Positions 24,420 to 33,815 of a DNA stretch of 64,000 nucleotides are shown here, piece by piece. Under the pieces are notes generated by a model. It saw nothing but the letters and a program-made list of their open reading frames with translations, had not been told where the DNA came from and did not search any database. Both the position numbers and the translations under genes were made by a program. Within the stretch, counting starts at the first letter, position 1; every line of letters starts with the position of its first letter. Source of the stretch: Planctomycetota bacterium (GTDB taxonomy: Bacteria; Planctomycetota; SZUA-567; H5-PLA8); the NCBI GenBank assembly GCA_016200135.1, contig JACQFI010000056.1, positions 1-64,000 of the forward strand. Reading direction: 5' to 3'.

Positions 24420-26639
24420 TTGAGTTTCTCCTTGTTTAAGGCTTTCTCCAACAGCTCCAGGAACGGCGGCCGGTCCCAGACTCTTTCCTCGCAGACGCAG
24501 GGAGTTCAGCACCACCGAGACGGACGAGAACGCCATCGCGCCGGCGGCCAACATGGGGTTCAGGATGCCGAAGGCCGCGAGCGGAATCATCAGGACATTG
24601 TAGCCGAATGCCCAGCACAGATTCTGCACGATCACCAGCCGCGCCGCGCGCGCGATGCGCACGCTCTCGAGCACCTTCGCGATATCGGGCGCCTTAAGCG
24701 TGATGTCGGCGGCCTGCATGGCTATACCTGCGCCAGTCCCGATGGCAAACCCCGCGTTCGCCGCCGCCAGCGCAGCCGCGTCGTTGATGCCGTCGCCCAC
24801 GAAGCCCACGCGCCTGCCTTTCGCTTTCAGGTCTTCCACAAGTTGCTGCTTGCCCGCGGGCGTCATGCCGAAGTGAACCCGCTCGGCCTCGATGCCGGCT
24901 TGCTTCGCGATGGCCTTCGCGGCGGACTCGCGGTCGCCGGTGACGATCTGGACCTCGATGCCCTCCGCTTGCAGCGCACGCACGGCCTCGGCCGCCCCAA
25001 GGCGCAGTGTATCGGAAACACCGAGCAGCAGCACGGGCGCGCCGTCGAACGCCACCGCGACCGCGGTGCACTCCGGCGGCAAATCTTTCGCCGCGGCTTC
25101 CGCATTCCAATTTGCCGCCCGTTCTTTAATGAATGAGACGCTGCCCACGACCATCGTGCGACCGCTCACGCGCGCCGAGATTCCGCGCCCGGCAAAGGAT
25201 TGAAACTCGCCCGCCTCCACTTTCTCATAGGTGCCCGGGCGCAGCCCCGCGGCCCAGCGCTGCACGGCTCGCGCGACGGGATGCTCGCTCAAGCCTTCGG
25301 CCGCGCCGAGCGCCGCGTAAACGCCTTCAGGCAGAGCCTCGGCCAGCGCGCGATGCCAGGTCACCTCCGGCCGGCCGACCGTGAGCGTCCCGGTCTTGTC
25401 GCTTAAGAGAATGTCGACCTGTCCCGCCTTCTCCAGTGCCGCGGCATTGCGCACGAGAATGCCTTCGCGCGCTGCGCGCCCCGAGACCACCATCACGACG
25501 GTGGGCGTGGCGAGCCCGAGCGCACAGGGACACGCAATCAGCAACACGCTGAGCATGGGGAGGACCGACTGTTCGAGATCGTGGCCCGTAAAATGCCACG
25601 CTAAGAACGTCGCAACCGCGAGCAGCAGCACGACTGGAACGAAGACCGCGCTCACGGCATCGGCCAGGCGCTGCGCGCCGGCCTTGCTCCCGATCGCGCG
25701 CTCGACCGCCGCGACGGTCTGCGCGAGCGAGGACTCCGCCCCAACGCGCGTGGCCCGAATAACCAGCGAGCCCTCCGCCACCGCCGCGCCGGCCGTAACC
25801 GCATCGCCGGGTCCGCGCCGCACGGGCAGGGGTTCGCCCGTGAGCGCCGATTCGTCGAGCGCGGCCGAGCCTGCGAGCGCCACGCCGTCCACGGGCACGG
25901 TGTCGCCCGGGCGCAGGAGGATCTCGTCGCCGGCCTTCAGCGCGGCGACGGGGACGGACTCTTCTAGGCCCTCGCGCCGCACGGTAGCGGTAGTCGGAGT
26001 CAACGCCATCAGCGAGCGCACGGCGTCGCCCGCGGAGAAGCGCGCGCGCTCTTCGAGCCAGCGGCCCATCAGCACCAGCGCGACGATGACCGCGGCGGAC
26101 TCGAAATAAAGATGCGTCTGCCCATGGGCGATCAGCGCGTACAGGCTGTACGACCACGCCGCGCCCGCGCCCAGCGCCACGAGCGTATCCATGTTGGTCT
26201 CGAAACGCAGCGCAAGCCGCGCGGCCCGCACGAAGATTACCCGGCCGGGCCCGAGTATCTGCAGCGTCGTAAGCGCCGCGCCCAGCCAGGCCGCGTGCCC
26301 CATCCATTCGTGCGGCAGACCGAACATGACCGCGGTCACCGGCAGCCCGAGAACCGCCGCAAAGACGAAGCGGGTGCGCGCTGCGCGGAGTTCCTCGCGG
26401 CCGTCGTCCTTGGCTACGTTGGATAACTCTTCGGCCTCGTAGCCCGCGGCGTGCACCGCCGCTTCAAGCACGGCCACCGGCACATCGCCGGCCACCAGGG
26501 CCGAACGGTTGGCAAAGTTCACCTCCGCGCGCGCGACGCCCGGCACCTTCGCGAGGGCGCTCTGTACGCGCGCGGCGCAGCTCGCGCAGGTCATCCCGCG
26601 AATCGCCAGCGTCTGTTCGTGTGTGGCCGCGTCCGGCAT
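24195..26639 (-). CDS. copA: Copper-transporting P1B-type ATPase CopA fused in frame to a C-terminal CopZ-like domain
   Basis: 814 residues. N-terminal heavy-metal domain with GMTCASC (Cys18, Cys21); eight membrane helices; A-domain TGEP loop (SALTGEPLPV); the ion-site CPC in ACPCALGLATPTV; phosphorylation motif DKTGTLT; hinge GDGINDAAALA. It pumps Cu(I) out of the cytoplasm. The frame has no stop after the last helices and runs into a second metal domain with GMNCEHC (residues ~741-814). The ATG at 26639 follows GGAG; the upstream extension to 28028 overlaps the acyltransferase and is not real. A good internal ribosome-binding site suggests the last 74 residues are also made separately. No CueR or CsoR gene is nearby. 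Confidence 0.93.
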   Translation of the reverse strand: MPDAATHEQTLAIRGMTCASCAARVQSALAKVPGVARAEVNFANRSALVAGDVPVAVLEAAVHAAGYEAEELSNVAKDDGREELRAARTRFVFAAVLGLPVTAVMFGLPHEWMGHAAWLGAALTTLQILGPGRVIFVRAARLALRFETNMDTLVALGAGAAWSYSLYALIAHGQTHLYFESAAVIVALVLMGRWLEERARFSAGDAVRSLMALTPTTATVRREGLEESVPVAALKAGDEILLRPGDTVPVDGVALAGSAALDESALTGEPLPVRRGPGDAVTAGAAVAEGSLVIRATRVGAESSLAQTVAAVERAIGSKAGAQRLADAVSAVFVPVVLLLAVATFLAWHFTGHDLEQSVLPMLSVLLIACPCALGLATPTVVMVVSGRAAREGILVRNAAALEKAGQVDILLSDKTGTLTVGRPEVTWHRALAEALPEGVYAALGAAEGLSEHPVARAVQRWAAGLRPGTYEKVEAGEFQSFAGRGISARVSGRTMVVGSVSFIKERAANWNAEAAAKDLPPECTAVAVAFDGAPVLLLGVSDTLRLGAAEAVRALQAEGIEVQIVTGDRESAAKAIAKQAGIEAERVHFGMTPAGKQQLVEDLKAKGRRVGFVGDGINDAAALAAANAGFAIGTGAGIAMQAADITLKAPDIAKVLESVRIARAARLVIVQNLCWAFGYNVLMIPLAAFGILNPMLAAGAMAFSSVSVVLNSLRLRGKSLGPAAVPGAVGESLKQGETQMAAPKSETLTLKIEGMNCEHCVKTVTKTLKSVPGVSVAEVQLTPGQAKVTFDAAKTDAKKLAAAVADAGFHASA

Positions 26640-26786
26640 GGGGTCTCCGCTGGGGCATGCGCCCCTCTTCTTATAGTACAGGTTTCGCGGGGTTCGAGGC
26701 ATTCCCGGCGCTTGCGGCGATTGACGAAACATGGACCACCTATCAGGATATCCGTGTATCCAAAGCGCTTGGGCGAAAGGTTCTCC

Positions 26787-28196
26787 ATGAATGAAGCGGC
26801 GGGGTTTCTTGGCACCCTGGCGAGACGGATCGTCCGCGGCCTTGTGCGGCTGTACTATCCGCGCTTTGAAGTGAGCAACCCTGAGCGCATCCCCACGAGC
26901 GGGCCGGCGCTCTTCGCGGCCAACCATCCCAATTCGGTGCTCGATCCCGTGGTCGTGGGCATCTCGGTCAAGCGGCCGGTACGTTTCCTGGCCAAGGCGC
27001 CACTTTTTAAGGTACCCGTCTTCGGGAGCATGCTGCGCGCGCTCGGGATGCTGCCGGCCTACCGCGAGAGCGACGACCCGACGCAAGTCGGCAAAAACAC
27101 GGAGTCTCTCGGCGCGGGCGCGGACCTGCTCGTGAAGGGCGAGGCCTTCGGCATCTTTCCCGAGGGCAAGACCCACGACGCGCCCAAGGTCGAGATGGTG
27201 CGGTCCGGAGCGGCACGCATCGCGATGCAGGCCGTCGAGCAAGGCGCGAAGGGCCTCAAGATCGTGCCGCTGGGCATCAACTACGAGGACAAGGAGCGCT
27301 TCCGCACGGCGGTGTGGGTGCGCGTGGGCGAACCCATCGACGCCGACGCCTGGGTGCGGCAACACGGCGGCGACACGCGCCATGCCATGCGCGCGCTCAC
27401 GCGGGAACTGGAACGCCAACTCAAGGAATTGACCGTTCACTTCAACGAGGAAACCTGGGCCGGCCTGTTGCCGGACGTCGAACGCTTCTTTCCGCCGCCG
27501 GCGGATCTCGTCCAGAGCCCCGCCTCGAACGTGCGGCTGCGCAAGCGCATCGCCGACGCCATGAATTACTTTCTCGCCACCGCTAAGCCGCGCGCCGAGC
27601 GCGCCGCCGCGGAGATGGCGAAGCACCGGGAAGCCCTCGCGCGTCTGGGCCTGGAGATGCGCTCGCCGCTCTTGAACCGCAGCGGCCTCGCGCTCTTCGC
27701 CCGCATGCTCTGGGAACCGCTCTGGCTGCTGGGGCTGCTTATTCCGGCGCTGGCGGGGACGCTTCACCACATTCTGCCGTTCACGCTCGTGCGCCTGATC
27801 GCGCCGCGGGTACAGACGCCCGGGCGCACCACGGTTTCGTTCGCGCGGCTGGGCCTCAGCGTGCCGATCTATGCGGTCTGGTACGGGTTCGTCTGGTGGT
27901 GGTGGTCGGAGCTGCGCGGCTACGATCCGGCGCTGGTCGGCGCCTGGCTTGCGCTCATGCCGTTCTGCGGGCTGCTTGCGCTCGGGTATTGGCCGCGCGC
28001 CATCGAAGCCGGAAGCCTGTGGTGGCACGAGATCCGGCTCGGCCTGCGGCGCGGCGAACTGAACGCCCTGCGTGAAGAACGGCTAGCACTGCGGAAGACT
28101 TTGCTGGAAATGGGCGAGGAGTTCGCGAAGACCGGTCCGGCCTCAGCGCCAACGGCTCCCGCCGCGCACGCGCCGGCTCCGCCGCAAAGCTCGTGA
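26787..28196 (+). CDS. PlsC-type 1-acyl-glycerol-3-phosphate acyltransferase-like membrane protein
   Basis: 469 residues. The N-terminal ~220 form an acyltransferase domain with NHPNSVLD (the HxxxxD catalytic motif), an FPEG block (FGIFPEGKTHD) and the YR-containing loop after it. The C-terminal half has about four membrane helices (LWLLGLLIPALAGTLHHIL ..., LSVPIYAVWYGFVWWWW), unlike plain PlsC. It probably acylates a lysophospholipid or related acceptor at the inner membrane. ATG 26787 has GAAAGG six bases upstream. The reading frame back to 26451 overlaps copA and is not used. It is divergent from copA and convergent with rnhA, whose stop is three bases away. Confidence 0.87.
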   Translation: MNEAAGFLGTLARRIVRGLVRLYYPRFEVSNPERIPTSGPALFAANHPNSVLDPVVVGISVKRPVRFLAKAPLFKVPVFGSMLRALGMLPAYRESDDPTQVGKNTESLGAGADLLVKGEAFGIFPEGKTHDAPKVEMVRSGAARIAMQAVEQGAKGLKIVPLGINYEDKERFRTAVWVRVGEPIDADAWVRQHGGDTRHAMRALTRELERQLKELTVHFNEETWAGLLPDVERFFPPPADLVQSPASNVRLRKRIADAMNYFLATAKPRAERAAAEMAKHREALARLGLEMRSPLLNRSGLALFARMLWEPLWLLGLLIPALAGTLHHILPFTLVRLIAPRVQTPGRTTVSFARLGLSVPIYAVWYGFVWWWWSELRGYDPALVGAWLALMPFCGLLALGYWPRAIEAGSLWWHEIRLGLRRGELNALREERLALRKTLLEMGEEFAKTGPASAPTAPAAHAPAPPQSS

Positions 28197-28198
28197 GG

Positions 28199-28669
28199 TT
28201 ACCCGCGCCCCGCGCGCTCGCGCGCCAGCGTGGCCAGCTCGTCGCAGCGCTCGTTCTCCGGATGGCCGGTGTGCCCGCGAATCCATTCCCAGCGGACCTG
28301 GTGCTGTGAGATCAATCCGTCGAGCGCGACCCAGAGGTCCTGGTTCTTCACGGGCTCTTTGCTCGCGGTCTTCCAGCCATTGCGCTTCCATTTGGCCAGC
28401 CAGCCCTGCTTGAAGGCGTTGGCGATGTACTCGCTGTCGGTCACGATGGTGACGTCGCAGGGCGCTTTCAGCTCCTGGAGCGCCCGCGTCACCGCGATCA
28501 ATTCCATGCGGTTGTTGGTGGTCGCGGGCTCGTAGCCGGAGAGTTCCTTCTCGAGGCTCTTCTCGGCGCAGCGCAGGATCGCGCCCCAGCCGCCGGGCCC
28601 GGGGTTGGGTTTGCAGCCGCCGTCGGTAAAGAGGGTGACTTGCGCGCGTATCTTAAGTTCTTCGGCCAT
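28199..28669 (-). CDS. rnhA: Ribonuclease HI
   Basis: 156 residues, the usual length. It cuts the RNA strand of RNA-DNA hybrids. The catalytic carboxylates are in place: Asp16 in [18 protein letters not shown], Glu in [13 protein letters not shown], Asp in [13 protein letters not shown] and the C-terminal Asp/Glu in ENERCDELA. The basic protrusion around [15 protein letters not shown] and the flexible-loop His ([10 protein letters not shown]) are also kept, as in E. coli RNase HI. ATG 28669 is chosen because this start aligns with the family; the frame back to 28750 adds unrelated residues. The zinc-ribbon gene upstream on the same strand is 87 bases away. Confidence 0.96.
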   Translation of the reverse strand: MAEELKIRAQVTLFTDGGCKPNPGPGGWGAILRCAEKSLEKELSGYEPATTNNRMELIAVTRALQELKAPCDVTIVTDSEYIANAFKQGWLAKWKRNGWKTASKEPVKNQDLWVALDGLISQHQVRWEWIRGHTGHPENERCDELATLARERAGRG

Positions 28670-28756
28670 GGCGCGGAGTTCTCGCAGAAAGCGAATTTCT
28701 CCGCAAATGAGAATTCTAAGGCAGGGCCTATTCGATGGAACCGGCGGCACACGCGC

Positions 28757-29227
28757 TCAGCCGATGATGAAGTGCTCTTCGCGCAGGTTGCTGAAGACGC
28801 CATCCTTGTACGCGGCGATCCGGAGCACCGTGGTCTCCTTGACGACCACCGGCCCCGCATACTTCGGGGATTGGGTCGTGGGCCGCGGGCCGTCGGTGTA
28901 ATAGATCTCCGCGCCGGGCGTGGCGCAGGACATCGCGACCTGCACGGGCGCCCTGAAGCGGCCCCCGCGCGGCGTGAGCACGGGCGTCTCGACCACCTTC
29001 ACGCCCAAGGGCGAGTTCACCGCCTGCTTGTCGAGCAGCGCGTTCTTCACGAACTCGAACGCCTGCTCTTCATTGTAGGCGGTGAACGAGAGCGTCTTCA
29101 CTTCGCGCTCGCAGCGGCTGCAATAAAAGCCCTTCACCTGCTTGTTCTTCGCGCCGCCGCGGGCCAGGTCCTGGTCGGTGATGCGCGCGCCGCAGGTCTC
29201 GCAGAAGTAGAATTTGGTCTCAGGCAT
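28757..29227 (-). CDS. Small zinc-ribbon protein with chitobiase-like C-terminal domain
   Basis: About 156 residues. Residues 9-39 are a zinc ribbon with two CxxC pairs (FCETCG and YCSRCE) around the conserved ITDQDLARG. The C-terminal half (VQVAMSCATPGAEIYYTDGP ... VVVKETTVLRIAAYKDG) matches the chitobiase/beta-hexosaminidase C-terminal (CHB_HEX) beta-sandwich seen in many secreted proteins, but no signal peptide is present. Residues 5-22 closely resemble the ribbon at the start of the gene at 57634-58851. The role is unknown. ATG 29227 fits the ribbon; the extension to 29263 has no support and the ribosome-binding site is weak. Confidence 0.72.
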   Translation of the reverse strand: MPETKFYFCETCGARITDQDLARGGAKNKQVKGFYCSRCEREVKTLSFTAYNEEQAFEFVKNALLDKQAVNSPLGVKVVETPVLTPRGGRFRAPVQVAMSCATPGAEIYYTDGPRPTTQSPKYAGPVVVKETTVLRIAAYKDGVFSNLREEHFIIG

Positions 29228-29296
29228 GCCTGAATAAATAGCAGCCCGCGGGCGCAGTGACAAGAGATTTCAAAGGCGCCGTTTCACCGCCCGGCG

Positions 29297-32200
29297 CTAC
29301 ACCAGCGGTTCGAGGGCCTCCGCCAGTTCGGCGAAGCTGGCGTAACCTTCCGCCGCGTCGATCACCCCGTCCTTGCGGAGCTCCAGGCGCAGCGCCTTGA
29401 GCAGGACGGCCTCCAGTTCGGGCTTGAGGCTGGGGCAGATCTCGCGCGGCGGGCGGAGGTCGAGCAGCGGCGAGAGGAAGTACTGGCCGACGCGTTCGGG
29501 CATGCGGACGATCTCGCGGAGTTTCTCGCCTATGCGCTTCAAGTCCGCGCGCTCGGAGGAACTCGGCCCGTTGCCCAGCGGATGCATGCCGGTGGCGGCT
29601 TCCCAGAGCATGATGCCCGCGGCGAAGAGGTCGTCCGGCTGCAGGAACGGGTAATAGTCCGGCGTGGTAATGAAGGCGTTGTGTATCTCGTGCCCGTACG
29701 CGCTCTCGATGGGCCCAAAATACCCAGGGTCGATGATCGTAATCCGGCCCGCCGAATGCAGTACGTTGTCCGGCTTCAGGTCGCCGTGGTAGGGGAAGCC
29801 GGGCAACTTGAGCAGGCGGTCCATGGCGCGGGCGAGCTCCAGAATGGGCACCAGAGAGGCCGGGCGTCCGCCGCCGACCAGCGAGCGCAGCGTGCGGCCT
29901 TCCACGTATTCCATGACAAGCTGGCAGTAACGCCCGTCGTCCAGGAACGGGCCCACCTTCACCACCGCGGGGTCCGCGGCCGCGCGCAGCCGCTGGGCCT
30001 GCTTGAAGAGCAGGAGTCCCGCGTTCACCTCGATCTCGCACGTCCCGCCGGTCATGAAGGTCCGCGCCTGCGTGCGCAGCGTAGTCGGCGCCACCCAGCC
30101 GGGGCTCTCTTCGAGCTTCCCGGCCGGCACGTCCTTCGAACCCGGCGGATGCGACCAGTCCACCTTGCTGCCGGGCGGGCGGGCGATCTTGAGCGCGAAG
30201 CGGCCCTTGTCCGCGGCGCGCTCGGCGTCGTAGACCGCGGCAAACGCACTGGCGCTGAGGAAACGGGCGAGCGTGCCGCCGGCGAACCGCTCCCCCACCA
30301 GCCAGAGCGGCCGGAACGGCTCCACCTCGCGGACATGCGGACCCGGCTTGGCCGGCGCGGGCAGGCCGGGGTCGGTCTCGGCAAGCATGGGATTCGTCGG
30401 CGCCGGTTTAGGCGGCGTAGGTGGAGGTGGGGCGAGCCTGAGTTCCGTCTGTAGGCCCACGGGCTCTTTCGGCATGGCCAGAAGGGCCGCGGCGACTTCG
30501 GCGACCGATACCGCCGGCTTCTTGGAGAGCTCGAAGCAGCGGTCGTCCAGCTCGGCGTATTCCTTCACGGTCAGCGCCAGGGCGCGCTCGAGCGACTTGA
30601 GCCGCACCATGAACCGGGGATCGCCGAACTTCGGCGCGTGCTCCGGACGGTACCGGAGCATCAGGCAGAGGCCGGCGGGGTCCGCGAGCAGATGTTCGAC
30701 GCGCAGGTCCCAAAAGGCGCGGCCTTCGGGCACAAAAGGCGCCTCGTCCCACTTGCAGAAGATCACGTGCACGCGCCCCTGTTCGATCCACGCCCGCGCC
30801 AGCCGCAGCCGGTCCCCGGGCTTTCCTACCGCGTGCCGTTCCTGGCCGGTCTCCGGATCGAAGGGCTTGGTCATCAGATACGGAATGCAGAGGTCCACCG
30901 AGAAACGCCCGCGGGCGATGGCCTCCCGCAGGACCGGTTCGAGCCGGTCCAGCGCGAACGGCTCCACATCGCCCAGGTCGACGCACGTCCGGGGCGTCTG
31001 CTCCAGTTGTTCTAGGATCGCCTTGCAGACGGCGGCTAGGGCCTTTTCATCCAGGACTTCTAGGCCCTTGGGAACGACCCGAATCACAAAGCATTCGGGC
31101 GGCGCGTCGGTGACGACCGTATCGGTGCAGGAACGGAGCGCGAGGAAGGTCTCCACCCCACGCTGCAGGACGTGAACTACCCGATACTCGTCCGCCGCGA
31201 CCTCGCCGGGCGCGGATAAGCTCACCTGCAACACCTTCGCGTGCGGTCGGCGGGTCTGGAGCACCGTCGCAATTGCGCCCGCGGGCATGGAGGCGTTCTT
31301 GACACGCAGTCCCGGCCGCAGCCCGCGTTCCTTCCGGCCGGCCTCGAACCAGCCTGCTGAGCCGCGCTCCTCCAGGCTTCCCAGGAGCTCTTTCGCCTTC
31401 GACCGGAGCGCCTCCGCGGACATACGTGGAAGCGCCCGCACATAGGCTTCCAGCGAAGCGCGCTCCTTACCCAAGACCGGCCGGACGTAGCCGCGGTCCT
31501 CGAAACAGACCAGGTACTGCCGGTGCAGGTGCATGGGCTCGAAGTCCGGGTCGTTTTTCAGGTCTTCGGAGAGCTCGGGGATCTCGTACAGCACCCCGTA
31601 GGACTTTCCGTCCTTCGGCCCGATCCAGATCAGGGAGAGGTCCGGCCACGAGGCCGGGAAGTTCTCCGGGCCCACGGGCACGCCTTTCGGCGCAGCCCAG
31701 CGCGCGCGGGCTTCCAGCCTCGGCCAGAGGCGCGCCGTCACGCCTTCGCCTTCCACCCATACGCGGCTCAGGCGCTCGCGTTCACCGAGCGCCGCCGCTT
31801 CCGCGAACCGGCCCAGGCCATCCTGAAAATGCGGCAGAAACGGGCCTTTCTGGTGAATGCGCAGCGCTCCGGACACGAAGAGCTCTTCCGGCAAGCGCTC
31901 GAGCGGGTTATCGCTCAAGTCCACGTGCAACGGACCGGGGATCTGAGCCAGTTCCTTCGGCAGGGTCTTGAGGCGGTTCTTCGCCAGGTCCAGCGTATTG
32001 AGCCGCGCGAGACGGCCCATCTCGGGCGGGAGCTCGGTAAGAGCATTCTCGCCCAACTCCAGCTTCTGCAGCGAGACCATGCTCGCGATTTGAGGCGGCA
32101 GGCGTTCGAGCTTGTTGCCGTCTGCGGCGAAGTGTTCCACTCTGGAAAGTTTGCCCATCTCAGGCGGCAGTTCTTTGAGGCTGTTCTTGGAGAAGCCAAG

Positions 32201-32896
32201 CTGCCGCAGCTTCGTCAATTCGCCGATCTCCGGGCCGATGCGCTCCAAGCGGTTGCCCAGCAGCCACAGCACCCGCAAGTTCGCCAGCCGGCCGAGCATC
32301 AACGGGAGTTCGGCGATCTGATTGGAGTGCAGGTCGAGCTCCTCCAGGGCCGCGCAGTAGCCGATCTCCTCGGGCAACCGGGCAAGTTTGGCATCGGAGA
32401 TTCGCAGCTTCTTCAGCCGCGCCAACGCGCCGATCTCGCCGGGCAGGGCCTCGAACGGGTTTTCGGCGAGGTCCAGGCTCAGGAGGTTTTCCAGGCAGCC
32501 GATCTGCGCCGGGAGGGTCTTCAAGCGGTTGATATTGAGACCCAGGTCCTCCAGGGACCGCATGTGCCCGATCTCGGGAGGGATCTCCGCGATACGGTTG
32601 TTGTAGAGCAGGAGGCTCCTCAACCGAGGCAACGCGCAGACGTAGACCGGCAGGTGCTCAAGCCGGTTGCAGCCGAGTTCCAGGTGCTCCAGGCTGCCGC
32701 AGAGGCGGATCTCGGGCGAGAGTTCCTCCAGGCTGCAGTCGTACACCTTCAGCGTGTGCATCTTCTTAAGCAGGCCGATCTCCGCGGGCAGACTGGGCAG
32801 TTTGAGTCGAAAGAGCTCGAGTACCCCGACCTTCTCGGGGTTGCTCAAGGCTTGGTCGAGGTCCTTGAATACGGTGGAATCAGCGGGGGACGCCAT
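29297..32896 (-). CDS. LRR - protein kinase-like protein (1199 aa)
   Basis: Residues ~20-330 contain about 13 leucine-rich repeats of 23 residues (LPPEIGxLxxLxxLxLxxNxL type). A middle region of ~550 residues is unlike anything I recognise. A C-terminal kinase-like domain (~880-1199) has the ATP-binding Lys in FALKIARPP, the catalytic loop HGDLKPDN, DPG instead of DFG (IIDPGYFG), and the DDLFAAGIMLWE segment. The Gly-rich loop is poor. The kinase may be active (HxDLKxxN kept) or a pseudokinase. LRR-plus-kinase proteins recall plant and ROCO proteins and may sense a protein partner. No signal peptide or TM is obvious. It is divergent from the DUF3574 gene. Confidence 0.85.
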   Translation of the reverse strand: MASPADSTVFKDLDQALSNPEKVGVLELFRLKLPSLPAEIGLLKKMHTLKVYDCSLEELSPEIRLCGSLEHLELGCNRLEHLPVYVCALPRLRSLLLYNNRIAEIPPEIGHMRSLEDLGLNINRLKTLPAQIGCLENLLSLDLAENPFEALPGEIGALARLKKLRISDAKLARLPEEIGYCAALEELDLHSNQIAELPLMLGRLANLRVLWLLGNRLERIGPEIGELTKLRQLGFSKNSLKELPPEMGKLSRVEHFAADGNKLERLPPQIASMVSLQKLELGENALTELPPEMGRLARLNTLDLAKNRLKTLPKELAQIPGPLHVDLSDNPLERLPEELFVSGALRIHQKGPFLPHFQDGLGRFAEAAALGERERLSRVWVEGEGVTARLWPRLEARARWAAPKGVPVGPENFPASWPDLSLIWIGPKDGKSYGVLYEIPELSEDLKNDPDFEPMHLHRQYLVCFEDRGYVRPVLGKERASLEAYVRALPRMSAEALRSKAKELLGSLEERGSAGWFEAGRKERGLRPGLRVKNASMPAGAIATVLQTRRPHAKVLQVSLSAPGEVAADEYRVVHVLQRGVETFLALRSCTDTVVTDAPPECFVIRVVPKGLEVLDEKALAAVCKAILEQLEQTPRTCVDLGDVEPFALDRLEPVLREAIARGRFSVDLCIPYLMTKPFDPETGQERHAVGKPGDRLRLARAWIEQGRVHVIFCKWDEAPFVPEGRAFWDLRVEHLLADPAGLCLMLRYRPEHAPKFGDPRFMVRLKSLERALALTVKEYAELDDRCFELSKKPAVSVAEVAAALLAMPKEPVGLQTELRLAPPPPTPPKPAPTNPMLAETDPGLPAPAKPGPHVREVEPFRPLWLVGERFAGGTLARFLSASAFAAVYDAERAADKGRFALKIARPPGSKVDWSHPPGSKDVPAGKLEESPGWVAPTTLRTQARTFMTGGTCEIEVNAGLLLFKQAQRLRAAADPAVVKVGPFLDDGRYCQLVMEYVEGRTLRSLVGGGRPASLVPILELARAMDRLLKLPGFPYHGDLKPDNVLHSAGRITIIDPGYFGPIESAYGHEIHNAFITTPDYYPFLQPDDLFAAGIMLWEAATGMHPLGNGPSSSERADLKRIGEKLREIVRMPERVGQYFLSPLLDLRPPREICPSLKPELEAVLLKALRLELRKDGVIDAAEGYASFAELAEALEPLV

Positions 32897-33016
32897 ACCT
32901 TCATCCTCGAATCGTACCTATTGCCATACCCGCAGGCGGGCGCACCTGCAAGATAGCCCGGAGGCTTCTTCGCTCACGCATGGACACTGGCCGCAACGCG
33001 CGGTAAAAGGTCCCGC

Positions 33017-33502
33017 GTGAAACTCCAGACTTACGTGCCCAACCGGCTGCTGCGCGTCCCGCTCTCGGGCGTTGCAGCCCTCCTATTGGCGTTGGCGCTG
33101 GTCTCCTGCCACTCCGACCAGGCCACCCGCACGCAGGAGGCCCCGGCCGCTGCCAAAGCTTCGGCAGCAGCCCTGCCGGGCAAGGAACTGCTCAAGACGG
33201 AGCTCTATTTCGGGCGCGGGAAGCCGGACGGCGGCGTGGTCAGCGATGCCGAATGGACGGACTTTCTGGATAAGGAGGTCACCCCCCGCTTCCCCGACGG
33301 CCTGACGGTCCTCGACGCCCAGGGCCAATGGCGCGGCGAGCAGGGGCGGGTCGTCAAGGAGCCCTCCAAAGTGCTCGTCCTGCTCCACGAGGACAGCGCC
33401 GGGACGGCCAAGCTGCTCGACGAGTTGATCGCCGCCTATAAGAAGCGCTTTGCCCAGGAATCCGTCCTGCGCGTGACCCAGCGCGTTCACGCCGCCTTCT
33501 AG
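33017..33502 (+). CDS. DUF3574 lipoprotein
   Basis: 161 residues. A signal peptide ends in the lipobox LVSC with lipidated Cys31, so the protein is an exported lipoprotein. The body (~57-160) matches DUF3574: ELYFGRGKPDG, VSDAEWTDFLDKEVTPRFPDGLTVLDAQGQW, and the EPSKVLVLLH strand. The domain is a small alpha/beta fold of unknown function. Start GTG 33017 is preceded by AAAAGG at six bases. It is divergent from the LRR-kinase and is followed by a 313-base gap. The function cannot be inferred from context. Confidence 0.8.
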   Translation: MKLQTYVPNRLLRVPLSGVAALLLALALVSCHSDQATRTQEAPAAAKASAAALPGKELLKTELYFGRGKPDGGVVSDAEWTDFLDKEVTPRFPDGLTVLDAQGQWRGEQGRVVKEPSKVLVLLHEDSAGTAKLLDELIAAYKKRFAQESVLRVTQRVHAAF

Positions 33503-33815
33503 GTTAAAAGAACGCAAAGCGTATAAATAATAGGGTTTTAGCGCCTTCGGCAACCTGTACTTGGCGCTTCGAGACGGTCTTTCGGCGCGAAAGGGCCTAA
33601 AGACCGTTCAATGGACAAACGGACTGCCCTGAAATCGTACAGGCGGACCTTGGCGTAAAGATTCGGCAGGATTTTTCAGAAGAAACGCTGGAAACGGCAT
33701 CTAGCTTAAGTAGGGTACATCCAGCGAACAAAATTGATTCGTCTGCGCTATCCATATGGTCCCATCGGGGGGAACCGGGGCGCGGACAAGGAAAAGTAAA
33801 AAGGGGGGAAGGACC
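33503..33815. other. Intergenic gap with one hairpin, no gene seen
   Basis: The main feature is an inverted repeat with 9-base arms (ACGGTCTTT 33574-33582 and AAAGACCGT 33599-33607) and a GC-rich loop, 72 bases after the DUF3574 stop. It is not followed by a U-tract, so it is not a standard terminator. The right part is the purine-rich leader of the gene at 33816. No clear -10/-35 pair was found. Confidence 0.5.

Noticed and set aside
26640..28028. N-terminal extension (~463 codons) of the copper ATPase frame
   Set aside because: It overlaps the acyltransferase gene on the other strand and is Arg/His-rich. The ATPase's own start, with a good ribosome-binding site, is at 26639.
30273..31175. 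300-codon plus-strand frame opposite the LRR-kinase
   Set aside because: Ser/Arg-rich shadow of the kinase gene with no start context.
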